A DNA stretch of 64,000 nucleotides from Stercorarius parasiticus (taxonomy: Eukaryota; Chordata; Aves; Charadriiformes; Stercorariidae), in the NCBI GenBank assembly GCA_013396915.1, contig VWZL01000349.1:60111-124110 (forward strand), in the 5' to 3' direction. The notes under the pieces were generated by a model. That model was given only the letters and a program-made list of their open reading frames with translations. It was not told the origin of the DNA and searched no databases. A program made the position numbers and the translations under genes. How positions within the stretch are numbered: the stretch's first letter is position 1; every line of letters begins with the position of its first letter. Positions 22,101-33,800 of the stretch are shown here, piece after piece.

Positions 22101-25100
22101 ATATATTTTAGCAGCCACGAAATCCTCCATGAACCCCCACGCCCCTCCAGCACTCAGCACTAATCGCCCAGCCATTTCCAGAGGACAGGGACGTGTCTAA
22201 CGAGTCATGAACATTATTACCTGGTTCAGACACCGTTTCACACCACCCGAGCCCAGTGAGCCCTTGGCAGAGCAAGCCCTGGGCCACCCCAGGATATACC
22301 CTCAGGAGCCCAGTGGACCGCCATGCCGAGAGGCTGGGATGGACGCAGGTCTGGGTCTGTCAGAGAATGGTATGTGGGGAAGAGGAGACTCCTTTGCACA
22401 CTGGTGCCGGATCGTGGATCTCAAGCACAAAACCAGCTTCTTTTCCCCAGCTGGGGCCTGGAGCTGCTCGTTACTGAGGGCAACACACCTCCGCCAGCCC
22501 TGGCACAGCACCGAGCAGGCGCCCTCCTGCCCACAGGATGGAGGTCCCAGGTTATTCCTTTCTGCAGTTTGGAGTCTTGGGAAAGGGAGGAATGCGTGCA
22601 CTTTGCTCATCTGGGGGGAAAAAAACCCCAAGAAATAAATCAGTTCAATATGTCCCTCTATACGAAGAGGGACAGTACAGATCTGCCATAACACATCCCT
22701 CCCGAGACTAATGAAGCTGTGCAGGAACATCCAGGATCTACTGGATTACGGCACTGGGCAGGATGGGGCTTGGGGGACATCTGATGAGATTCTGACCTTT
22801 GGGACACAGCAGCGTTTTGCCCTGAGCTATGGATCTGCAAAGCCCCATCCTAAAGGAGAAGCCTTTATAAGGGAGGTGAACACACTTGCAACAGAGATTT
22901 GGTGCAAGTCACCTATTCACATGTGGCCGGGCTGGCAGTGGGGCAGAGTGGACACCAGCCGGTGACCGTCCCATCTGATAAGACACCGACAAGGCTTTCC
23001 GGCCACAGGCGAGTCAATAGGAGTGGCTCATGTTGGCGACTCCATCTGGAAAGCACACCATTCCTCTCTCATCAATGAGACAAAGAAACATCCCAAAGGA
23101 AGAGGGGCGAATTTGGGATCAGGCCCCAGGAGAGGAGTGAAGTGACCAGTGTTAGTGCCAGGCGCTGCTGTCTGCTTCTCATCACCCAGGCTTCCATCTG
23201 CTCGCCATCCGGCATCTCCTCCTTCACCCAGCAACAACCCCCAAACCACAACCGGCAAACCGACGCAACTCAAATCCTCCTGCCCTCATCCAAAGGTTCA
23301 TTTTAAGCTCATCTGTTAGAAATATGCTGCAGAGCCATTCTCTGAGCAGGGGGGACCCAGCCTGCTTGCCTCCTGGCAATGAGCTCCCATGTTTGTACAA
23401 CAGTGGGTTGCTCACAAGCCCTCTGAATTCTAGGCATTTCTCTAGGAAATACAGGGCTGGCTGGCTGTCCCACGCCTGCCTGCAGGTTCGGGCGAGCGGC
23501 CACATTCCCCTCATTCCAGCCCGGCAGAGTCGTTTGCATTCCTGCCCCTGAGCAGGGGCTGCGAGCACCAGGCTGCTGCAAGAGCAGCAGCACAGGAACG
23601 CCCCGATGGCTGGGCTTGCAAATCCTAAGGGTATGCCAAGAAAACCATTTTATATCACAAAAAGGCTTATTCAGTATCTGCTGGTATTCAAAATAGCTCT
23701 AGGGCAGGGATGGGTTAAACGGGATGGAAGGAATTGGGAAATCTCACCCCGTCCCTACCCTGCAAGGCACAAACTACTACTGAAGCCAGGAGAAACACAC
23801 AGGGATCAGCATCCCAAATGATTCGGATCTTTATCCATTTATGATTCCCAACCCTGTCCCAAATGCCTGCTTTTCCATCCTCTCCAGACCTGCGTTACAT
23901 ATGAAGGACAGGCTAGAAATGTGGGTTCAGCTCGGTATCCCGCCACCCAGCCTGAACAACGCAGCATGCCAAGGCAGACATTTCAAATGAGCTTTGCTGA
24001 TCTGGGAATATTAAGGGCCCAATATAGTCACAGATCATTGTGTGATCCCACAATTATCAGGGATTTCATCCACTATTCAAAGCATTTCGACTTTACCCAA
24101 TTTGCATGTGCGGACACACCCCCCAAAGCACCCAGCCACTAACACCTCCAACTGCAAATACAAAACTGACTCAGAAAACAAAGAGTCTTTAAGATAACTC
24201 ATCCTGGGGTTTAGCATGCTTGGAAAACAGAAGTAACACATCAGAAAACGTGGGGCTGGGTTTCCAGTCTGTTAGGAAGTGCGTGACGTGCGCTGGGTCA
24301 ATCCCTGTGCCTTTTACCCAGCATCAGAGGTTTCTCACCAGCCATGAAGCTCTGGTTTCCCTTCCGGACCCGCCTGGTGAGGGCTGAGGCTGGCGCGACC
24401 CATCTGCTCCCGGTCCCAAGCATCGCTGCCCTGTCTCCTCCCCTCCCCTCCTGCGCACCCCTGGCCGGGTCCCTGGAGTGAGGACACAGCCTTACCAGGC
24501 TCATGGTGGCATCCCATACGATCACCTTCTCTTCCCAGGTGAACCTTGTTACTGCTCCCCTGGCAAACACGTCCTCCTTGCACGGGACACAGACCAGCAG
24601 GACCAGGGGAACCATCCTTAACCTTATTCACACCCACTAACCCCGATATTTTCCCCTCCCAGTCCCCGTCCCCGTCCCCCCTCATGCCAGCCACTATTTG
24701 TTATTTTAGTGCCTTTTGGGGGCTTTGATAATTGCCATGAGTCATAACACCAGAATTTACTTATCAAGAAGAATCACAGATCAGACACTCTGCAATGAAT
24801 ATTGTATAAGCTTGGATAAGAATTAGCATAGATGGGCTCAGTTTGATTTTATGCATTAGAAAATAGATTCAGTCCCCAAGGGGCCAGCATTTTATGAAAA
24901 CACAGGGGCCAAATTATTTGCTACCGAACCTGACAATACATTTACTTACTTATATATTAGAACACATACCAGACGTGGAAATCTCACCTGCATCAAGTCT
25001 GCTGGGTGAGTAATCAAAACAGCCGTGAAGCAAACACTCAGAATACACAAACCAAAGGACAGGTGGTGGGGTTTATTGCCACTTTTTCACCTTTTCAGAA

Positions 25101-28100
25101 GAAAGTTCCAGAAATCTGGTACGAGAAACCTCCCATGACAGTGACTCCCAGGCTGCTCCCACCAGCCAGGCTGCGAGAGCGACCTGTGGGTGCCTGGGTT
25201 AAAGCACGGGGCAGGGGCAAACAACAGTTTTCGGAAGTTTCCCCAAGGGGCTGCAAATCTCAAAGAGACGCCATGGAGGGAATATTCAGGAAGCTAAAAT
25301 CTCTCATAAGATGCACAACAACAGGGGGCAATTCTCATCTGAGCATAACATTTACCACCCCTCCCCATCCCATCGCTAACGTCAGAGGATTTCAGCGAAG
25401 GCCAGACCCCGCAGACCAGGAGCTGCACACACAACGGAGAATTATTTCTTAGCAGCCACGACACAAAGCATGACTCTCTCCCAAGATAGTGCTGCACCCA
25501 GAAGCAATTTAATATAGGTGGGTACAGTACAGCCCACTGACTGCGCATGGGTTATGAATAGAGGCATTCAAGTAAACCCAAATAAAGGCCAATAACTCAA
25601 CTTATATTTTACACTGAGTTTTTGAATGCTGTAGGGGCCAACACAGGACTAAAACAACAGGAGATTTGACTCTTTTGCTGCTTTCTACTACTCGGGGAAC
25701 TTAGAGCGGCTGGGGAAGACAAGCTCTTCTGTTGTTTCAGCTCCCAGCCTTATAAAAACCAGTGGAAAAAACACCCCACGTGCATGCCATGCTCACAACC
25801 AGGATGGTAACCTGGACACTGAACAGGCTACAAGCTCTCGCTGCTGCATAGGCTGCAGCTCCAAAGGGGGCTTCGAAGATGCTTGGCAGCATCAGAGCCA
25901 CGCAGCTGGGAAAAGGTAGGTCAGATTGCCTGGATCAAATTTTTCATTTAGGTGGAATGACCATCAGTGGTGATGAGCTGAGCTCTGTTTGCATAAAGCT
26001 TTTGCTACAGCCAGTGGGGCAGGCTGCTGCATCAGCCTGACTGCCAACAGACGGGCAATCCCAAAGCTGTCAGGGAGGATCCCGCGTCGCTGCCTGTACA
26101 GTGGTCAAGGACAACCTGGAGTCCGTGGGGAGCAGCACAAGGGTTTCCCTCCAGCCCTCTCCCTCAACTCCTGGCACCCTCCCTGCAGCACCCTGCTCTA
26201 CCCAGGACCATGGTGAGTAAATAGAGCCCAGCCCAGCCCAGCCCAGCCTTGCAAAGCCTGTGCGGTGCCCGCACGGGAAGGGAGGTGGAATGCTTCCCAC
26301 ACAGGGTGCAAATCAGGGTGCCTCCACATTTCAACACAACTTTGCAGGATCACAGTTCATCCTCACGGAAAGGTTCCCACTTTACAGGAAGACCAGAAGC
26401 AGAAGGGTTTGCACTCAAACATGCCCAAATCCCAGGCTCAGCATCCCTGGGCGAGCAGCTGAAATGCAGGGGTAATATGGGAGCTTCCCTGGCAGAGGAA
26501 GGGGTCAGGGCGCAGGGCAACAGCAAATATTTACATTTTCAGGTCAGCACACAACGAAAAGAGATATTTGAGGAACCAGCGGCTGGAGTTAGAGGGAAAG
26601 CTGTTGTCACCGTTTCCCTGGCTACAGCATGCCTGGTGCTCAAGTATCCATGTCTGGACACCTTATTTACAGAAAGTCCCAGTGAAACTGGCAGCCATCC
26701 TGCAGTGCTCAGCCGAAACTGGCACTGGAGAGGTTTGTGAGCGGGCTGGGGAAAAGACGGATGAATTTGGAAAGGTCTTGCCTCATGGGAAGGTAATTAA
26801 GCAGCAAACTGATGGCTATTTAAAGCAGGTGAATCTTTATTCTTGGTTTAAGGTCAGGCAACAGAGCTGAGTGACAACACCTGAGGTCACCCCAGAAGGG
26901 GTGTTTGGAGAGGACCCCAGGGAGGGATTATTTCTCCTGTCACTCTCTCCAGGCCCTTGACCACCTTTGGCAACACTCTTCCTCCCCTGCAGACTGCATT
27001 AACCCTCTGCCAGCCTGTGCCCACCCCACTGACGCTGCATGGAAATGCCTAAGAAACAGGCATGTTGCAGCAAGACCCTTTAACCACAGAGAGAAACTCT
27101 ATGTACGCACAGAAGACCTCTTTACGAGCTATTCACCTTGTACGTCCCTATGCTGCAGTTTGTCCCCTGCAGGAACAAGGTGCCAGTCCCCAGGAGGGCT
27201 GCGAGGGCTGCTGTGAGCTTTTATCATCTTCGGGACGCTTTGAAGCCACCCAGACAGACAGAGCCTCTCCCCTGGCCCTCCGAGCAGCCAGGGCTGCTGG
27301 AATTCTGGCACTGGCACGTACAGTAAAGGCGAAGCCATGGTTTACATCAAACACACACTCTTCTGTAATTCATGTCACTAACATAAACCAGATGCCATCT
27401 TCTTCAGTCTCTGCAGAGAATGATGGCCTGCCTTTGCGTTACATAAAACAGCAAGAAAATGAAATTTAAACCTTCAAGAAAAAGCAAAATAAATAAATCA
27501 GTAATTAGGCAAAAAACATCCAAGCCAAAAACAGCTTCCAAGTTTCCAGGAAGAATTAGGTTGTTTATGGAAGTCCTGGTTCAACTAACAGCCTGCCTGG
27601 CAGGTGGTAGGAATGTGAGTTTGTGGAGAGCAGAAACATGAAGCGGTTCTGCCTGGGGCACTACGCTTTGCTTTGCCATTTTCTTGTTTTAGTTAAACAA
27701 GAGGAGACATTACAAATATTCAACAAAAGGAGCAGAAAGGAGAGCTGTGCATCAGTGTGGCCTTTCCTACCTTGTATGCCATAGAGTCGATTCAGGCGCG
27801 ACCGTCTGGCCTCATCAGCGTATGGCACAGCTACCCAGGGCATCTCGCTGAAATACTGCTTGAAGGAGTCCTCTGACCTGCGCAAGGGGAACAGGGCACG
27901 GGATCCAGGGTGCAGCTCCTCCGCCTGCAAGCGTCTTTCCTCTGCTCCTCACTACAAACCTGGCCTGCAAAGCCCTTCATCCCTTCCATCAAAGCCCACC
28001 AGTAAGGGCTGCTGGCAGACACAACCCGGGGAGAGCGAGACCAGCTATAAATCCCCCACTCTCTCAGGAAGGGGTCCATGGTGCATTTTTTCCCCATAAA

Positions 28101-30465
28101 ATATTTCAAACTCTCTAGTGCACCTGAATGTCAACCCACGGTGACAGCAGCAGCATCTCAAGCACCCTTCAGACCTCAGACCCATGAACCACAAAGCAAA
28201 ATACAGAGCTGCTCCACAGACAGAGCCTGCTCTCCCCACTGCCCTTGCTAACCCCCCTTTGCACTTTGCTGCTGGGCCAAGGGCAAAGGACTCGGGCAGC
28301 CTTTCTGACGCCAGCTCCAACGTGCTCTATCCCAAATCCAATTTCCTCCTCAAATCAAACCAGCAACACTGACAGCCTCCCAGCTTGGGGGCAGCCAGCT
28401 CTCCCTGCACAGGCTGTTAGAGCTTCCTTACCTGTCTGCACTAACGAAGAGGATCTCAAACTTCTGGCCCGCCTCCTTGATTTTCCGGTAGGACTCCACC
28501 AGGACCCTTGTGAGGCTTCGGCACGGTGGGCACTGCAAAATACAACACATGCATAAAGACATTGTCTCCTCCGCAGGGCCAGACCCACACCCAGCAGATC
28601 CAGATGACCTAGTGGCCACGAAAAGACAGATGTGACCTCATCTTCACTAGAGTGCTGGGCAGCAGCCCTTAACTTGGCTGAGGTTTATGGCCCATAAGGT
28701 GCCAACAAAACCTCTTCCGTTTTTAAAATCTGACCACTCCTCCCCTTCTGAAGGGCCAGCTGAGGATGACGGGCCACTGCAATACTGTGGCTTATTCCAG
28801 AATGGCTGGAGCATCTTCACTGGTTCAACACCAGCCAGTCAGATGTCCACATAGCTCTGCAGCAAGAGCTGCAATGGCATTCCCAGAGCATCTCCCAGCC
28901 TTGCTCTAATTGCTCTGCAAAGCACCTACTACTCACCCAGTGTGCGGAGAAATAGACTCCAACGTGCGAGCCCTCCAGGGCAGTGCTGTCTAGCGTCTGG
29001 CCGTTGTTCCTTAGCAGAGGCCCAGCAACAACTTCACTGAAGGGTTTTGGCCCCCAGGGGAACTCCAGACCTGGACAGGGATTGGGATGAGGGTGGGAAG
29101 AAGACACAAAACAGCAAGATGCTCATGCAGCATTTACAGATTCAAGACATTCCACCAAAAAAATCATCCCACCTTCTGAAAAGATACGGGGGAGCCAGGA
29201 AAGCCAAGCTGTGCACCAGAGCCAGGGACACCTCTTTCTCGCAGGTGGGCTGCACCCTCACTCGAGTCGCAGCACCTCTGGCTTGACAAAGCCTGCTGGG
29301 ATTTTGTACCCAATGAGGCCTCTCTTCCTTATCAATAGCATTTGTTTTAACAACAGAGGGCAAGGTGGTACGTGCTCAGGAATGCAATCAGACTATCTGC
29401 CTTATACTGATACTAACCATATATTTTTATATACATACACATATTTATTTATTTATAAAACCTTATATATATGTAAATGTTGGTTTACATATATAAACTA
29501 AACTTAGACTAACCCTCTGCACCCCAAAGCAAGCATGTGTGCGTACACACGAACACATGCTCTGAATCATCTGCTGCCAGCTCCCAGAGCAATCAATCCA
29601 TGTACTGAGCCAGAGAGGAGGAAACATCACAGATGGCTCAGGCCACAACGTCTACTTGCTGCACAGTTCCTGCCACCTGAATTAAAGACTCAGTCACCGC
29701 GCTCAGTACCTACTGCACGAAAAACGAACGGTCGGTAATACGTGTGCATGGACAGCCTAGCAACTGAATGATGGGTCTGAAGAGTCTATGAGGAAGGACA
29801 CGTTTTGCTCGTTTTGTTTTTAGCAAATTGGAAGAAGATGGATTTAACATCAACTCCCAGTACAGTAAACCTCAGAAACAGAGAACAGTAGCATTTTTCT
29901 GTTGCATTTGTAAATAATGGGGAATTCATTTATCCTAAAAGAGCGTGATGTCAGTAATACAGTCCCACTCAGTATTTTGGAAGGATTCTGCTCCCAAGGT
30001 ATGGTAAGTCTGGGCCCTTGGTCTGTCTGTCCGTGTGCCTCCATCAGGGAAAAATCCAAATGTAATGTTTCAGTTAGTCTAACTTTTTCCTCATTAGCAC
30101 TTCAGACAAAAATCCTGGAGGGGAAATCTTTGTTCTTTTCAACAAGTAAAACCAAAACACAAGATCTGGCAGGAACGATGCAGAAAACTTTATGCTGAAA
30201 ATAATACAGTGCCTTGATTAGTTAAGTATGACAACCGTTGTTTGTTTCCTTTTTTTTTTTTCCCCTCCAAGGCAATTAAAAATGAACTGAAATGAAAAGG
30301 CAGCCGTGTTCCCATGTTTCTATGGCACACAGGACTCCAGGTCTCACCTTCTGGGTCATCTCGGATTACCAACAGGCCATTCCTGCAAACCACCTTCCCA
30401 GTGGAGGCATCGATAAATATCAGGGAAGGAATGTTGGAGACTCTGTACTTGTTCCACAGCTTCAG
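15932..30465 (-). CDS. NXN: NXN, nucleoredoxin (exons 2-8; exon 1 outside window)
   Basis: Seven minus-strand exons splice in frame: 30465-30348, 29070-28937, 28532-28432, 27877-27771, 21552-21373, 18664-18540, 16114-15932. They total 948 nt, giving 315 residues plus TAA, against about 435 in human NXN; the missing roughly 120 N-terminal residues belong to exon 1. The central thioredoxin-like domain includes EGSHVGVYFSAHW joined to CPPCRSLTRVLVESYRK, so the redox motif WCPPC is intact and is split by an intron exactly between W and C. A second TlpA-like stretch includes GIPTLIVLDPKGDVITRQG. The C-terminal region ends LKPEPI. NXN is a cytosolic/nuclear oxidoreductase that binds Dishevelled and restrains Wnt signalling; human loss of function is linked to recessive Robinow syndrome. 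All donors and acceptors are canonical and no frame break is present. Confidence 0.97.
16115..18539 (-). other. NXN: NXN intron 7
   Basis: GC-rich intron of 2.4 kb. Large open frames occur on both strands, but they reflect low stop-codon density in GC-rich DNA and resemble no protein I know. An MIR-like relic lies at 18372-18470 and an N at 18283. Confidence 0.85.
18372..18470 (+). repeat. MIR-like SINE relic
   Basis: The stretch resembles the central part of the MIR consensus in order: a CTGGTTTTG-like segment, CTAGC followed shortly by GTAGCTGTG, then GCCTCAGTTTACCCACCTG and an ACAATGG-like end. It is heavily diverged, as expected for an old amniote SINE. Confidence 0.5.
18540..18664 (-). 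CDS. NXN: NXN exon 7 (125 nt)
   Basis: Completes aspartate, then SEDDGESEAAKQLIQP through AKYKAKEEEAPLLFFVAGE. Acceptor CTGCAG ends at 18665; donor GTAAGT starts at 18539. Confidence 0.96.
18665..21372 (-). other. NXN: NXN intron 6
   Basis: GC-rich intron of 2.7 kb. It holds a G-run near 19796-19806 and an 18-bp tandem duplication at 20783-20818. I see no other gene. Confidence 0.85.
20783..20818. repeat. 18-bp tandem duplication (2 copies)
   Basis: The unit AGAGCTGTAATCCCTCCC occurs twice head to tail with no mismatch, followed by a further AGAG. Recent slippage or duplication within the intron. Confidence 0.9.
21373..21552 (-). CDS. NXN: NXN exon 6 (180 nt)
   Basis: Completes glycine, then IPTLIVLDPKGDVITRQG through FPWHPKPVLELTDSN to CLVLFV plus one base. 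Acceptor TTGCAG ends at 21553; donor GTATGG starts at 21372. Confidence 0.96.
23970..24110. other. AT-rich block, candidate conserved non-coding element
   Basis: AT-rich, low-repeat stretch inside a GC-rich intron. It contains an ATTTGCAT octamer at 24100-24107. Conservation is inferred from composition only. Confidence 0.3.
24662..24680. repeat. (GTCCCC)3 short tandem repeat
   Basis: Three adjacent GTCCCC units; the complementary strand is G-rich. Confidence 0.8.
24715..24970. other. AT-rich block, candidate conserved non-coding element
   Basis: About 250 bp of AT-rich, non-repetitive sequence flanked by GC-rich intron. No motif is decisive. Confidence 0.3.
26226..26248. repeat. (CCCAG)n microsatellite
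   Basis: Four tandem CCCAG units plus a partial one. Confidence 0.85.
27771..27877 (-). CDS. NXN: NXN exon 5 (107 nt)
   Basis: Completes arginine, then SEDSFKQYFSEMPWVAV to RLNRLYGIQ plus one base. Acceptor GCAG ends at 27878; donor GTAGGA starts at 27770. Confidence 0.96.
27878..28431 (-). other. NXN: NXN intron 4
   Basis: Intron of 554 bp with nothing further recognisable. Confidence 0.9.
28432..28532 (-). CDS. NXN: NXN exon 4 (101 nt, CPPC redox centre)
   Basis: Begins with the CPPC active-site cysteines and runs through RSLTRVLVESYRKIKEAG to FVSAD plus two bases. Acceptor TGCAG ends at 28533; donor GTAAGG starts at 28431. Confidence 0.97.
28533..28936 (-). other. NXN: NXN intron 3
   Basis: Intron of 404 bp that separates the W and C codons of the WCPPC redox motif. 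Nothing else is recognisable. Confidence 0.9.
28937..29070 (-). CDS. NXN: NXN exon 3 (134 nt)
   Basis: Completes a glycine codon, then LEFPWGPKPFSEVVAGP to VGVYFSAHW. Acceptor CCAG ends at 29071; donor GTGAGT starts at 28936. It ends with the tryptophan of WCPPC. Confidence 0.96.
29071..30347 (-). other. NXN: NXN intron 2
   Basis: Intron of 1.3 kb containing an AT-rich segment at about 29400-29510 with a perfect inverted repeat. Confidence 0.9.
29466..29495. repeat. Perfect 12-bp inverted repeat, 6-nt loop
   Basis: TATATATGTAAA at 29466-29477 is the exact reverse complement of TTTACATATATA at 29484-29495. It lies in an AT-rich run and could extrude as a hairpin, but AT-rich arms arise easily by chance. 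Confidence 0.85.
30348..30465 (-). CDS. NXN: NXN exon 2 (118 nt)
   Basis: Encodes LKLWNKYRVSNIPSLIF through CRNGLLVIRDDPE plus one base. Acceptor TTTTGCAG ends at 30466; donor GTGAGA starts at 30347. Confidence 0.96.
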
Positions 30466-30744
30466 CTGCAAAAGAGATTGGGAGGGGAGAGGAGAAAGGT
30501 AAACTTAGCAGTGTGAACAGGTAGATCTTTTCACACCAGAGGTCAGAGCTAAGCACAGAAACAGAGCTGGTGCTTCAGTAATGCGTACGAAGGCATGTCA
30601 GGGCATCTCTCCAGAGCGGCTGGGCCAACCTGGACCTCCAGCAGAGACACGATGTGCCAACACCATCCCCTGGGTACCGTGGGCAAGACCAGCGTTTGTC
30701 TCATGCCCGTTGCAGGCTTGGCAGTGAGCGCAGGTAAAGCTTCT

Positions 30745-30840
30745 CCTCCTCCTGCATTTGCCTCTTTGCAAGTAAAATGGGGATAATATTTACCATACTT
30801 TGAGGTCTTTGTTTAGAAGACATGGTAAGCACAAATACTT
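30745..30840 (+). repeat. MIR-like SINE relic
   Basis: Contains GTAAAATGGGGATAATA, the characteristic MIR 3'-half sequence, followed by a diverged stretch that keeps the order ACCATACTTTGAGG and AGACATGGTAAGCAC. Confidence 0.55.
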
Positions 30841-33800
30841 TTAATGCCACTGCTCTGAAGCAATTTGTAATACTTCCCTGGCTGCTTCCTCCCCTCCCAT
30901 TTCAATGTTCATTAAACAAACCAGCAAGCCCTGCCAAGACACAGCCACGCTGAAAACAAGGCCAACACACAGCAACACAATTCTTCTGCAAGTGGGGCTT
31001 CCCGGGTTTGTTCCCAGGCGCTGATTAATGGGTTTGACATCAGCCTGGTGGCCGCGTAGCCCAGCTCATCTATCCCGCACTGCCAGCCTCACACCGGTCC
31101 CCGCCGGCTACGGGCAGAAGCCATGCAGGCTGCAATGGCCACATTTTGGGTGTTAGATGTTGCTGTCTGCTGGTCTTTACATTTTGCAGCGAGCTCAGCT
31201 CCACACACAACCAGTGACAGAGTGCTCTGGATGTCACACAGCCCTGGGATGACATTTCTTAGCATACACTTCCGGCACAGGGTAATTTTGAGCTTAACCC
31301 AAGCTCACAGGACGGGGAGGAATGAGATGACGACAGCGGCTGGCATGGCCACAGCCAGCCTACACCTGCAGGCTGGAGGAGCCGGTCTCCCCGCCCTGCA
31401 CCGAGGAGCTGCTGCGATCCCCGCATTTACTTACATTTTATATTTCTCCAAGCATTTCAACCTGAACAGCCCAGCGGTGAATTATCAAACTCTTAAACAA
31501 AAGCCAAACTGTAGCCGAGAGCCAGAGGGGAAGGAAATGAATCACCACCTTTCCCCTAACGTCAAGCACCGCTCTGCGAAGCCTCTCGGGCTCTGGGTGT
31601 TTACAACTTGCTTGGGTTTGGAGAATAAAACCCAGCCAAGGGAGAAGGGCAGGAGGGGACCACTGAGAATCCCACCCAGTGCCAACATGAGGGTTTGAGC
31701 ACAAGACACAGAGAAACCCTCACGTGACATGCTGCTGCTTCCACCAGTAGCTGACGTGGAAACTGGACCCACGTGCTTTCCCAGAGAAAGAGGCCACATC
31801 CCCCGATTTCCGAATAAGAGACAATCCCATTTCTCAAGATGGGAATGATCTGGGGAACCAGGCAAATGAGGGCAGGAATGGGATGCAACGTGCAGACAGA
31901 GCAAACCGCATCCCTTGGTTTGCTCACGAGAGATCGAACTGAGGAGTCACATCCACATTCAGGTTTTAATGGCACTGTATTAAATACTCCTTCCAACACC
32001 TTTTTATAAAAGATATACGTGGATGAGTGACACGAGCCAGCCTGTTCGCAAGGGGGAGTTAGCAAAACTCTCTTGGGTCTGAAGGAAAGCGTTAATACTG
32101 ATCTAGGAAGACTATTAACCTCCATCTGCTAGGACCCAGAGAAAGGCAACACTCTGTGTCCTGCCCACCAGCCTTGGATTTCCAATAGACATATTTCTTG
32201 GGACGAGCTGACTCATTCACAATGCCGATTCACAAACCAAATGGCCTTGGGCATGAAAAAGAGGGGGAAAAAAAAACCATACTAAATGCAAACCAGCCCC
32301 CTCACAATGAGCGCCTTCAAACCACAGAAGGTAAAATCCACTTCTGTGAAGTTTAAAGGGTATGGAAAAGCTCTTTATAAGGATCACAGGCATTTAAGAG
32401 GGTGTTGCAAACAATGAGGAAATTACAACTAGCAATTGGATCGTTCTCTTTAAATAGTTGCTTACATTTCACTTCATTTTGCGAAGTCCTTTGTATACGG
32501 CCAGCAGCTCCCCTGGGGCTCCACAGCGAGTCCCGGCAGTTTTGCTTGGCTAGGAAAGCGGCAGGGTCTGCGCTTCAGAGCCAAGAGGCTGCATCAACCG
32601 GCCGTGCTCAGAAGGACAGGGCTGGGACACCCCAGATAAGGGGATAAGACCAAGCCAAACCCGCTCTCGCTGGAAGCACTGGCAGCCTACAGGGTCCAAC
32701 AGACCTGGCAGCTCTCGCCAACAACTGGCCCTGGGTATTCTCAGGACACACATGCCATCGAGCCCCGTGGGGCTCAAACTGCCTTTGCTGAGACTAGTCT
32801 TAGCTGCCCAGACATCTACGGTACGGGTAATCCACAATCCAGATGTTCTGTCCCCATGAAATGGAGACTTGCCACTTCTAACTCATCATTGAGGGTCCAC
32901 AGGAGAATGCCTCAAGCAAGCTTGAAGCTACACATCTGTTGAAAGGGTCAAAAAGTATCAAAAAAGGTCAACATGACATCTGCTGCTGCTGGAGGAGTGC
33001 GTTCATCACTGTGCTCTGAGACTTGAACCCAATGAACATCATGTCACGCTCTTGGGTGAACGAGAAAAAACAACCAAAACTGCCGGGTTTTACCTCGCGT
33101 CTTTGCAAAACCTGCAAGCACCACGCAGCTCCCAGACACCACCACCCAGCCAGCCCCGGGTCACCCCAAACCTTCCAGAGCTTCATGCGTGCTCAGCAGT
33201 GCTTACTATGCGCAACCCGGGTTATCACTGAAACCCATCACACAACAGCAACGAACAAACACAAAAACTGTATGTAGGACGACTGGAACTGGGTTGCCAT
33301 TTTAAGGCTTGAATATAAAAGGCTTGAATTGCAAATTAGTGGTCTCGACACACTAACCATATTAATTTTGCTGTCTGTATTGGGAAGTACAGGAATGTGC
33401 TGTCTGAAGTGGGAGCAGGTTGGTTTCATGATCCTCCTGTGCACTGGGAAAGCTGATGGGGAATGAGAAATGCATGCGCTGCAGGACGAGTGCCAGGATC
33501 TACCACCATTCCCACCGCCCGGGCCCTCTTCAGCCAAACTCAGCTTTCCAAAGCCTGTCAGACACTTCTGTCCTGGTTTCCTGAAGGAAGCCCGATGGCT
33601 CCTTTTACTGCAGGTCTGACCTGAAAGAGCAGAACCTTGAGAGAAGATAGGACTGGCTCATTTTAACTGGGCTTTTCGGATAGATAGCTCATCTATGGGA
33701 TTCCCACACCACTATTTTGCAGCTGAATTGCAGCTTTGAGCAAAGACAGCCCATCTCCACCTAGAGCCTCTGAACACCAGGATGATCTAATCTGTCTTGT

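Larger units (their letters stand above)
21553..27770 (-). other. NXN: NXN intron 5
   Basis: Intron of 6.2 kb. It holds a (GTCCCC)3 run at 24662-24680 and a (CCCAG)n run at 26226-26248. AT-rich blocks at about 23970-24110 and 24715-24970 stand out from the GC-rich surroundings. I recognise no gene on either strand. Confidence 0.85.

Noticed and set aside
21236..22111. A 291-codon plus-strand open frame
   Set aside because: It overlaps NXN exon 6 on the opposite strand and GC-rich intron, with no recognisable domain; GC-rich DNA has few stops.
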